A stretch of 39,334 bases of DNA from Gammaproteobacteria bacterium (GTDB lineage Bacteria; Pseudomonadota; Gammaproteobacteria; UBA6429; Thiohalophilaceae): the NCBI GenBank assembly GCA_015491815.1, contig WFVC01000023.1, positions 1 to 39,334 of the forward strand, read 5' to 3'. The position numbers and the translations under genes were made by a program. Shown here piece after piece: positions 16,915 through 23,556 of this stretch. Under the pieces are notes generated by a model. That model was not told the origin of the DNA, did no database searches, and was given only the letters and a program-made list of their open reading frames with translations. Numbering within the stretch: position 1 is the first letter of the stretch; each line of letters begins with the position of its first letter.

Positions 16915-18123
16915 TCAGTCTCCCATGCAGTAGGAAACAGCATCGGCAAATACGCTTTTCAGGCGATAGCCGCTGTTCTTGAAATTGCTGGTCAGACTGC
17001 TGATTTGCGCGCCGCTGGGTTCACGCAGGCAGACCGCGCGGAAAACTTTCTTGACCTGACAACTGGCGAAGGCTTCGGTGTGCGCCAGTTCCTGTCCCAT
17101 CGATTTGGCGCCGTTGCCGCTGCCGGGCAGGGCCGCATCCCAGCCGAGTACGGAGTTGGGGCCTTCGCGCCAGTAGTTGTCCCAGCGATCATCGGGGGTG
17201 ACGTAACCATAAGGAAAGACCGTGGCGTTTTGCAGGAACTTGGGCTGTACCCGGCTGCCGGTTTCCGGATCGTTGGTTTCGTTGTATTCGAGCGCACCGG
17301 TTTCGACATTATCGGTGTAGGTGAAATCATAATAGGCATAGGCCTGCATCATGGGATCCATGCCGGCATGACAGCCGCTGCAGGCGTTGATGTAGATGCG
17401 GCTGTCGCCGCCGGGACTGCGGCTGGCGTCCTGACGAATGCGATCGGTGGCGCGGGTGTTGTCCTTGATTTGCTCCATGTCGGCGCACAGGTGATTGAGC
17501 AGGGTGAAGCGGAACATGGCGCGGTTGGTGCCATCGACGAAAAAGGCGCGGGCGGCGGCGCGGGTGGTGATCACCCCGGCGGTAGCGTCAGCAGGCAGGC
17601 CGGTCACTGCGGACTGTTCTTTTTCCATCAGAACCGCGTCATCGCTGAGATCCAGTCCCTGGGTTTCCATATCAATATAGTGCTGGTTGCTGCTGTTTGA
17701 ATAGGCCGCGAGGCTGGCGTTGTTTTCGTCACCGGTGTAGATAATGTCGCCATAAAGTATTTCACGAAAATCTTTATCGTCACGAATCATGCCGATGACG
17801 GTGGCGGTGTAGTCATTCAAGGGCGCGAAGACGGTTTGCTCTTCATTGGTCCAGGGGGTGATGAAATTTTTCAGGGTGACGTTGTAGAAATTACGGTTGG
17901 CCATGGCGCGGTTGGCGGCGGCGGCGACATCGTTGTTATTGATATCGGTTTCCATGAGTCCCAGCACCGCATCGGTCGGCGGGACGCCGGCGAGGCGATC
18001 ATGAATGCGGCGCGCCTGTTCGCGGGCGCCGGCCTGCAGGCTGTCAATCTGGGCAAAACATAACAGCGTCACAACGGCGAGCAGCGAGAGGCTGTTATAG
18101 TGTCTTTTTTTCTTATCAATCAT
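16915..18123 (-). CDS. Secreted CxxCH protein resembling DUF1588/DUF1585-type planctomycete cytochromes
   Basis: 402 residues when started at the ATG at 18123, giving the signal peptide MIDKKKRHYNSLSLLAVVTL with cleavage near SLQA. The frame stays open to 18258 but that extension is not signal-like. A single haem motif CSGCH (Cys248) sits in the context INACSGCHAGMDPMMQAYAYYDF, which resembles the 'C-x-x-CH-x-x-x-DP-x-GFAxE-x-FD' pattern of DUF1588 proteins. The preceding RFTLLNHLCADMEQI corresponds to their 'RGVLNxLC' segment. Four further cysteines lie elsewhere, two near the C-terminus (ASCQVKKVFRAVC). It is the first gene of the leftward operon, reading away from the hydrazine-synthase-alpha-like gene. 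The family relationship is inferred from motif resemblance only. Confidence 0.75.
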   Translation of the reverse strand: MIDKKKRHYNSLSLLAVVTLLCFAQIDSLQAGAREQARRIHDRLAGVPPTDAVLGLMETDINNNDVAAAANRAMANRNFYNVTLKNFITPWTNEEQTVFAPLNDYTATVIGMIRDDKDFREILYGDIIYTGDENNASLAAYSNSSNQHYIDMETQGLDLSDDAVLMEKEQSAVTGLPADATAGVITTRAAARAFFVDGTNRAMFRFTLLNHLCADMEQIKDNTRATDRIRQDASRSPGGDSRIYINACSGCHAGMDPMMQAYAYYDFTYTDNVETGALEYNETNDPETGSRVQPKFLQNATVFPYGYVTPDDRWDNYWREGPNSVLGWDAALPGSGNGAKSMGQELAHTEAFASCQVKKVFRAVCLREPSGAQISSLTSNFKNSGYRLKSVFADAVSYCMGD

Positions 18124-18336
18124 TTCATCTGACCCTGTTTGTTCACAAGTCTGGAACCTGTCCATAATACTACTGATAAATACTTGGACATTTCGTGACC
18201 ATTGCCACAGAACGGAAAAAGCATTCCGGGAGATAATCCAAAGCGTGTGCCGGTTCAAAAAACAAATGCGCAGAATGAACTGTAATCAGGTTGTTGCCTG
18301 AACCGGCAGAATGTTTGAGATGGATGCAGAAACCCT
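18124..18336. promoter_or_regulatory. Divergent control region with a perfect 9-bp inverted repeat
   Basis: The 213 bases between the two divergent cytochrome genes should hold both promoters. Within it GCCGGTTCA (18249-18257) is matched exactly by TGAACCGGC (18299-18307), and a smaller CAGG/CCTG hairpin lies at 18287-18300 just inside the right arm. The arms are 41 bases apart (about five helical turns centre to centre), as for a looping dimeric operator, but no regulator is encoded nearby. The 879-residue gene starts 29 bases to the right. No convincing -35/-10 pair was found. Confidence 0.4.
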
Positions 18337-20976
18337 ATGAATAAAGTAATAGACCTTTCCTCCCGCGCACAACAGCGTGTTGTTAAAACGGGCTTGTTGT
18401 TGTGCGCGTTGATGCTGTTGCAGGCCTGCGGGGGCGGCGAAGGCGATACCGGGGAGGCCGTTGATCCTATTATTCAGGATTCGGGCATCGCCTATGTGAA
18501 ACGGCCGATTCCGGTTGATGAGGTCACCGGCGAACAGCTTGACGATGATGCGCGCGATCCTCAGCCTTATCGCGCCGGGGGCGACTTATATTATCGCGTG
18601 CGGGCGTTGCCGAGCGCGCTGGAAACGAATATTACCGGTGAGATTACCGGTGGCGTGGGGGATGTGAAAAATGTACAGGTCTCCTATGACGGGACAAAGC
18701 TGCTGTTCGCTCTGCGCCTCGCCGATATTCCTGAAGATGAACTGGAAGCAGATGAAAACCAGCCGACCTGGAATATATGGGAATATGACATCACGAAAAA
18801 ATCTCTGCGGCGAATTATTTCATCTGATCTTCGCGCCGAGAGCGGCGAGGATGTGTCGCCGGTTTACCTGCCCGATGGCCGCATTTTATTTTCATCGACT
18901 CGCCAGCAACGCACCCGCGCTATTTTGCTGGATGAAAATAAATCCCAGTTTGTATTGCAGACCGAAGATGGTTCCGGGCCGGTGTTCTCCCTGCATGTGA
19001 TGAATGCCGATGGTACGCAAATTGAGCAACTCACCTTTAATCGCAGCAATGATCTGGATCCCTTTGTTCTGCAAAGCGGTGAAATTGTGTTTAGTCGCTG
19101 GGATAACGTGCGGGGCCGGGATCGTATCAGCCTCTATAAAATGAATGCTGATGGCAGCAACATGCAGCAATACTATGGCGCGCACAGTAACGATACCGGC
19201 ACCGACAATACCACCGTACAATTTCTGCAAACCCGGGAAATGCCGGACGGGCGCATTATGGCGCTGTTAAGGCCGTTTACCGGCACCTATTCCGGCAGCG
19301 ATATTGTGATGATCGATGCGGCAGCCTATATCGACGTGGGTCAGCGAATCGCCGGACGTTCGGCGGTGCAGAGCGTGGCTCAGTTATCGGCTTCGCCGGC
19401 GAACGTGCGCAACGATACGGAAATCTCGCCGGGCGGACGCTACCGTTCTATTTATCCGCTCTGGGATGGCACCAACCGTTTTTTGATCAGCTGGAGCTCC
19501 TGTCGATTGCAGCAGGCGGATGAGCGCATTGTTCCCTGTACTGCTGAGAATCTGGCGGACGCCAGCTTGCAGGAAGCCCCGCCGTTGTACGCCCTGTATG
19601 TGTATGATCTTGACAAACAAACCCAGACCCCGATCTTTGCGCCGCAGGAAGGGGTTATTTTTTCCGATGTGGTGGCCATCAATGAACGCCCCTTGCCGAC
19701 AATATACCGCGCCGCAGAGAATCCGGATTTTGATCAGGATCTGGCGAATCAGGGCGCCGGCATTCTGCATATCCGCAGCGTCTATGATCTGGATGGTGAA
19801 TTTAACAGCCTGGACGCGGATCCCGCGATCACCTCGATTACGCAAATGGCATCCTCGGCCACGCCCTGGAGCGCGCGCCCGGCGCGTTTCCTGCGGGTGC
19901 TGAAGGACGCTGCGGTGCCCGAAGGCGTGCCCGGCGTCGTCTTTGGCCGGGTAGAGGAACAAGTGATGCGCGAGATCGTGGCCTATGCGCCCATTGAGCC
20001 GGACGGCTCGGTCAAGGTGCGGGTGCCGGCGGACGTGCCGCTGATGATCAGCATTCTGGACGAGAATGGCCGCCGCATCAGTTCACCCCATTTCAACTGG
20101 ATTCAGGTTAGCGCCGGCGAGACCCTGACCTGCAACGGCTGCCATGATCACAGTAGCGGCAAACCGCATGGCCGTGCGGACGCCCGCGCGCCGCTGGTCA
20201 GCGGCGAGACCATGGCTACGCGCCGTAACCGGGTTGATCCTTCGGCGATGAATTCAGGTGTGGATCTGGTCTTCAATGACTTCTGGTATGGCGTGGACAG
20301 CGACTTCAGTTATCGTTATGCGGATCTGGACACCCCCGCCCCGGTCGCCCCCGAATGCCTGACAGACTGGAATAATTCCTGCCGTATCGTAGTGAATTAT
20401 GCGACCCATATTCATCCGCTGTGGAGCGTCTCACGCGAGGTGATCGATCCCAATGACGGCGTCACTGTACTGCGTGACGATCGTTGCACATTCTGTCATA
20501 GTCCGGTTGACCCGGCGGATGGTTCGGCGCGGGTGCCTGCCGCCCAGCTTGATTTGAGTGATGGCGATTCACCCAATCCGCGCCAACTGGAATCCTACCG
20601 GGAGCTGTTTTATGGCGATCGGCAACTGGAAGTGGTGGACGGCGTGCTGCAGGTGCGCCGGGTGCGGCGTGAAGACGCCAATGGCGACCCGATTCTGGAT
20701 GAAGACGGCAATGAGATTTTTGACACCTTCGGCGTCTCGGTCGCCATGTTCGCGCCATCCTATACCGCCAGAGGCAGTTATTTTATCGAGAAAATGACCG
20801 AAACCGAACTGGATGCCGGGCGTCGACTAAAAGCGGATGATGGAACCGAGATTTATTTCAACGGCGGAACTTTCGTCGATCATCGTGGGATGTTGAGCGC
20901 GGCGGAATTACGTTTGATTTCCGAGTGGCTTGATATTGGCGCGCAGTATTATAATAACAGTTTTGATGCGCCCTGA
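18337..20976 (+). CDS. Dihaem beta-propeller lipoprotein resembling the hydrazine synthase alpha subunit
   Basis: 879 residues with a lipobox LQAC (CALMLLQACGGGEG). Residues about 60-540 show TolB/PD40-type propeller blades (NIWEYDITKKSLRRI; VYLPDGRILFSSTRQQ; SLHVMNADGTQIEQLTFN; REMPDGRIMALLRPF). A middle domain then runs GSVKVRVPADVPLMISILDE to SAGETLTCNGCHDHSSGKP, with a haem site at C599-H603. A C-terminal domain has a second haem site, CTFCH at 717-721, followed by 150 residues. Propeller, middle haem and C-terminal haem is the order in anammox hydrazine synthase alpha. However, the Tyr that I recall ligating the middle haem four residues after the CxxCH His is Ser607 here, and no beta/gamma subunit is encoded. 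Hydrazine synthesis is therefore not supported; it is better called a relative of unknown activity. It diverges from the CxxCH/LamG/DUF1501 operon. Confidence 0.82.
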   Translation: MNKVIDLSSRAQQRVVKTGLLLCALMLLQACGGGEGDTGEAVDPIIQDSGIAYVKRPIPVDEVTGEQLDDDARDPQPYRAGGDLYYRVRALPSALETNITGEITGGVGDVKNVQVSYDGTKLLFALRLADIPEDELEADENQPTWNIWEYDITKKSLRRIISSDLRAESGEDVSPVYLPDGRILFSSTRQQRTRAILLDENKSQFVLQTEDGSGPVFSLHVMNADGTQIEQLTFNRSNDLDPFVLQSGEIVFSRWDNVRGRDRISLYKMNADGSNMQQYYGAHSNDTGTDNTTVQFLQTREMPDGRIMALLRPFTGTYSGSDIVMIDAAAYIDVGQRIAGRSAVQSVAQLSASPANVRNDTEISPGGRYRSIYPLWDGTNRFLISWSSCRLQQADERIVPCTAENLADASLQEAPPLYALYVYDLDKQTQTPIFAPQEGVIFSDVVAINERPLPTIYRAAENPDFDQDLANQGAGILHIRSVYDLDGEFNSLDADPAITSITQMASSATPWSARPARFLRVLKDAAVPEGVPGVVFGRVEEQVMREIVAYAPIEPDGSVKVRVPADVPLMISILDENGRRISSPHFNWIQVSAGETLTCNGCHDHSSGKPHGRADARAPLVSGETMATRRNRVDPSAMNSGVDLVFNDFWYGVDSDFSYRYADLDTPAPVAPECLTDWNNSCRIVVNYATHIHPLWSVSREVIDPNDGVTVLRDDRCTFCHSPVDPADGSARVPAAQLDLSDGDSPNPRQLESYRELFYGDRQLEVVDGVLQVRRVRREDANGDPILDEDGNEIFDTFGVSVAMFAPSYTARGSYFIEKMTETELDAGRRLKADDGTEIYFNGGTFVDHRGMLSAAELRLISEWLDIGAQYYNNSFDAP

Positions 20977-21170
20977 GCGAAGCGAAGAAGTGCTGATACG
21001 AAGCTCTCGCAGAGAGATTCTACAGTGCGCCCTGAGCGAAGCGAAGAAGTGCTGAATGTGACCAGAACCTTGCGGAGCAAGTTCAGGAAATCCCTAATGA
21101 AGCCCGAAGGGATTCCAGGGAAAGCTCTCGCAGAGAGATTCTACAGTGCGCTCTGAGCGAAGCGAGGAAG
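20968..21170. repeat. Cluster of hairpin-rich repeats overlapping the end of the dihaem gene
   Basis: A 29-base unit beginning GCGCCCTGAGCGAAGCGAAG occurs at 20968-20996 and again at 21027-21055. A 48-base block beginning AAGCTCTCGCAGAGAGATTC occurs at 21001-21048 and, with two changes, at 21122-21169. The blocks contain small hairpins (CTCTC-GCA-GAGAG; CTTGC-GGA-GCAAG at about 21070-21082). The first unit overlaps the stop codon of the 879-residue gene: the last two residues and the TGA are encoded by repeat sequence. No open frame of interest lies within it. It could act in transcript stability or termination. Together with the REP-like copy that follows it fills the roughly 400-base gap before the next gene. 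Confidence 0.75.
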
Positions 21171-21225
21171 CCGCACCTTAAACAGTTGTTCCAAATACCC
21201 GTACACCTATGGAACAGCGGTAGAA

Positions 21226-21294
21226 TTGTAGGTACGGCTTCTACCCTTCGGGTACAGGTGAGCCGTACAGGCAGGATTGAAATCGCACCTACAT
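21226..21294. repeat. REP-like composite repeat (copy 2, diverged)
   Basis: It begins TGTAGGTACGGCTTCTACCC and ends with the inverted tail ATCGCACCTACA, so the outer ends match the REP arm seen at 12.6 and 24.75 kb. The inner part (CTTCTACCCTTCGGGT, then AGGTGAGCCGTAC) recurs at 24.83-24.88 kb. A TATAAT-like hexamer at 21314-21319 lies just downstream but has no matching -35. Confidence 0.6.
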
Positions 21295-21393
21295 TTGGGC
21301 GTTCATTGACGGATATAATAATCAACCTTAGACAGACTGATAGTTGGGCGCGTATTTATTTTCCTGATGTCAGTTTATCTGTACCGGAATTTC

Positions 21394-22134
21394 ATGTTTT
21401 ATCAGGGACTCGTATTTTTTTGCAGCCTGTTGCTGCTGGTAAGCTCCGCACAGGCGGATGATGACTACCCGCGTGTACAGGTTGCCGATCCCTATCTTGA
21501 AATGCAGACCGGCGCCGGCAGCGGCTATCCGGTTTTTTATGTGATCGAACGGGGAGAATGGGTTCAGATTCTCAAACGTAAAACGGAGTGGTTCAAAGTG
21601 CGATCCGAACGCGGCAAGGAAGGCTGGGTCAGGCGTGAGCAAATGGAGCAAACGTTGACGCCGACGGGAAGCAAACTGGATCTTCCTGATGTGGCTGAAG
21701 GTGATTTTGTTCGTCGGCGTTGGGAAATGGGCATCAGTAGCGGAGATTTCAGCGGCGCGACAATTATCAGCGCCTGGTCCGGTTATGGTTTTACCCGTAA
21801 TTTGTCGATGGAGCTTTCGGTTTCGAATGTGCTGGGCAGTTATTCCAGCAGTCTTATGGGCAATGTCGGGCTGCTCGCCCATCCTTTTCCCGAATGGCGG
21901 TTCTCTCCCTATTTTACCCTGGGTACGGGTATCATTCAGACGACGCCGAAGGCGTCATTGGTGCAGACGCGGGATCGCACGAACAATACCACGCATGTGG
22001 GCGTGGGTTTGCGGGTTTATCTGGCCAAACGCTTTATTGTGCGTTTTGATTACAAGAGTCTCGTTATTTTCAGCAGCCAGGATGACAATCAGGAAATTAA
22101 TGTATGGCAAATTGGTTTTGCAGCGTTTTATTAA
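21394..22134 (+). CDS. SH3-domain outer-membrane beta-barrel protein
   Basis: About 246 residues from the ATG at 21394, which has GGAA at a good distance and gives the signal peptide MFYQGLVFFCSLLLLVSSAQ; the frame is open from an ATG at 21367. The mature protein starts with a bacterial SH3 domain (VADPYLEMQTGAGSGYPVFY, VIERGEWVQILKRKTEWFKV, then GWVRREQME). Alternating beta strands from about residue 105 to a C-terminal aromatic (GFAAFY) are typical of small outer-membrane barrels. It overlaps the next barrel gene by 31 bases. Such SH3+barrel proteins could anchor in the outer membrane while holding peptidoglycan or a periplasmic partner. A link to the ExbBD/TPR machine on the left is inferred from distance and content only. 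It contains the string SGATIIS, discussed under findings. Confidence 0.82.
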   Translation: MFYQGLVFFCSLLLLVSSAQADDDYPRVQVADPYLEMQTGAGSGYPVFYVIERGEWVQILKRKTEWFKVRSERGKEGWVRREQMEQTLTPTGSKLDLPDVAEGDFVRRRWEMGISSGDFSGATIISAWSGYGFTRNLSMELSVSNVLGSYSSSLMGNVGLLAHPFPEWRFSPYFTLGTGIIQTTPKASLVQTRDRTNNTTHVGVGLRVYLAKRFIVRFDYKSLVIFSSQDDNQEINVWQIGFAAFY

Positions 22135-22778
22135 AATCGGGGCTTTTGTTGCTGGTGTTTGTCAGTAGCTTTGCGCTGTCGCCGCGCGGAGCTGAAGCCT
22201 CGGAAGAGATGCTGAGTGAGGAAAAGCCTGTAATTGAGCCGGAAGTCTACCGGCGCGAAATCGATGCATCGGAAATTGATACGGAAAACTTTGAACTCAC
22301 CGCATTTACCGGCCTGATGAGCGTCGAGGATTTTGGAGTTAATAATATTATTGGCGCAAGGCTGGCCTTTCATATTACCGAAGGCCTGTTTTTTGAAGCC
22401 GGTATTGGGCGCACCACGACGACAAAAACCAGCTATGAAAGGCTGAGTGGTTCGGTGGAACTGCTAACCGATGATCAGCGGGTGCTCAGTTATTACAACC
22501 TGTCGGTGGGATATAATCTGTTGCCGGGCGAAGCTTTTTTAACCCGGAATCTGGCCTTTAATACCGCTTTTTATTTGATTGGCGGTATTGGCAATACCAC
22601 CTTTGCCGGTGATGAACGCTATACCATTAATTATGGTTTTGGTTATCGTTTTCTGGCGACCGACTGGCTGGCGTTGCATGCGGATGTTCGCAACCATGTG
22701 TTTGATATGGAATTGCTGGGTGAGAAGGCGACGACGAACAATATCGAGATGAGTTTGGGTTTGTCGATTTTTTTCTGA
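22104..22778 (+). CDS. Outer-membrane beta-barrel protein
   Basis: 224 residues. The signal peptide (SGLLLLVFVSSFALSPRGAEA) is followed by a short acidic stretch (SEEMLSEEKPVIEPEVYRRE). Then come amphipathic strands with the pattern of the 'outer membrane beta-barrel domain' family: FELTAFTGLMSVEDFGVNNI, GARLAFHITEGLFFEAGIGR, SYYNLSVGYNLLPGEAFL, INYGFGYRFLATDWLALHAD and the terminal EMSLGLSIFF. The C-terminal Phe fits recognition by the BAM machinery. The gene begins inside the 3' end of the SH3-barrel gene and is followed, 33 bases later, by the thioredoxin gene, so the group is an operon. In other proteobacteria such barrels are found beside AgmX/ExbD/TPR gene sets; this is recalled knowledge, not shown here. 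Confidence 0.82.
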   Translation: MANWFCSVLLKSGLLLLVFVSSFALSPRGAEASEEMLSEEKPVIEPEVYRREIDASEIDTENFELTAFTGLMSVEDFGVNNIIGARLAFHITEGLFFEAGIGRTTTTKTSYERLSGSVELLTDDQRVLSYYNLSVGYNLLPGEAFLTRNLAFNTAFYLIGGIGNTTFAGDERYTINYGFGYRFLATDWLALHADVRNHVFDMELLGEKATTNNIEMSLGLSIFF

Positions 22779-22811
22779 GTGAGGTTTAACGGTATTAACG
22801 AGGTGAAGATA

Positions 22812-23318
22812 ATGAACAGGACTGGTTTTTTTAATCTTAAACAGGCTGTATTAGCGTTTTGCGTTTCACTGTTTTTACTGACGGGGGTGCAGGCTGAAGC
22901 GGAAATGGCGCCGAATTTCACCCTGAAAAGTCGCAGCGGAAAAAATATCAAACTCAGCGAGTATCGTGGACAGGTGGTGCTGGTTAATTTCTGGGCCTCC
23001 TGGTGTGGACCCTGCCGGCAGGAAATGCCGATACTGGAGAAACTGTATAAAAAATACAGCTCATTGGGTTTTGTCGTCCTTGGTGTGAACGTTGATGACA
23101 AGCCTGCTCAGGCGGAGTCGTTGCTAAAATTAATCGATGTCAGTTTTCCGGTATTGTTCGATACGGATAAGAAAATCAGCGAGAAGTACAAAGTCACTGC
23201 CATGCCCAGTAGTTTCTTCGTTGATCGCGACGGCAAGATTCGCAGTGAGCACAAAGGTTATCTACCTGAATATGAACTGCTGTATAAAAATGAAATCAAG
23301 AAGTTGATCCGTGAATAA
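22812..23318 (+). CDS. TlpA/ResA-family periplasmic thioredoxin
   Basis: 168 residues from the ATG at 22812 (AGGTGAAG upstream; a GTG at 22779 in the same frame is less likely). A signal peptide or anchor (AVLAFCVSLFLLTGVQAEA) precedes the AhpC/TSA-like thioredoxin fold. FTLKSRSGKNIKLSEYRGQV leads to the redox site WASWCGPCRQEMP, then GVNVDDKPAQA, and the cis-Pro loop TAMPSSFFVDRDG. TlpA-type proteins reduce periplasmic disulfides, for instance in cytochrome c maturation or copper-site assembly. The stop overlaps the start of the DUF4266 gene by 8 bases, indicating coupling. A likely client is the neighbouring Cys-Gly-Cys lipoprotein or the CxxCH proteins of the divergent block; that is inference. 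Confidence 0.93.
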   Translation: MNRTGFFNLKQAVLAFCVSLFLLTGVQAEAEMAPNFTLKSRSGKNIKLSEYRGQVVLVNFWASWCGPCRQEMPILEKLYKKYSSLGFVVLGVNVDDKPAQAESLLKLIDVSFPVLFDTDKKISEKYKVTAMPSSFFVDRDGKIRSEHKGYLPEYELLYKNEIKKLIRE

Positions 23319-23541
23319 GTTTGTAAAAATTATTTTGTTGTCAAGCGGCCCGTTATTGCTGGGCGCCTGCAGTGCGCCTACGCCCTGGGTTAAACCTTAT
23401 GAGCGCGCAAGGCTGGCGGATCCGATTATGAGCTTTAGCCGGGATCCGGTTTCCAGCGCCTATACCAATCATGTTTATCAGGCGCGTGAAGGCGCGCGTG
23501 GCGCCGAAAATGGTCAGGGTGGCGGCTGTGGTTGCAACTAA
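23311..23541 (+). CDS. DUF4266 mini-lipoprotein ending in Gly-Cys-Gly-Cys-Asn
   Basis: 76 residues. A lipoprotein signal (IILLSSGPLLLGACSAP, lipobox LGAC) leaves only about 57 mature residues. The mature part has the DUF4266 pattern: WVKPYERARLADPIMSF, a His-x-Tyr-x-x-Arg-Glu-Gly-Ala-Arg-Gly segment (HVYQAREGARG), and the glycine-rich tail GQGGGCGCN. The paired cysteines at the extreme C-terminus could bind a metal or form a redox pair. The gene lies between the TlpA-type thioredoxin (8-base overlap) and the DUF3570 barrel (15-base gap), the usual company of this family as I recall it. Function unknown. Confidence 0.9.
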   Translation: MNKFVKIILLSSGPLLLGACSAPTPWVKPYERARLADPIMSFSRDPVSSAYTNHVYQAREGARGAENGQGGGCGCN

Positions 23542-23556
23542 AATTGATGTTTAATC

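Noticed and set aside
17005-17700. 231-codon plus-strand frame opposite the CxxCH gene
   Set aside because: Shadow frame with low-complexity Gly/Ala/Val composition and no recognisable product.
18124-18258. N-terminal extension of the CxxCH protein up to 18258
   Set aside because: The extra 45 residues are not signal-like and would extend into the divergent control region; the ATG at 18123 gives a proper signal peptide.
18337-20976. Annotation as hydrazine synthase and the organism as an anammox bacterium
   Set aside because: No beta/gamma subunits, no hydrazine dehydrogenase, Ser in place of the expected Tyr ligand, and clearly gammaproteobacterial neighbours such as fabA-fabB.
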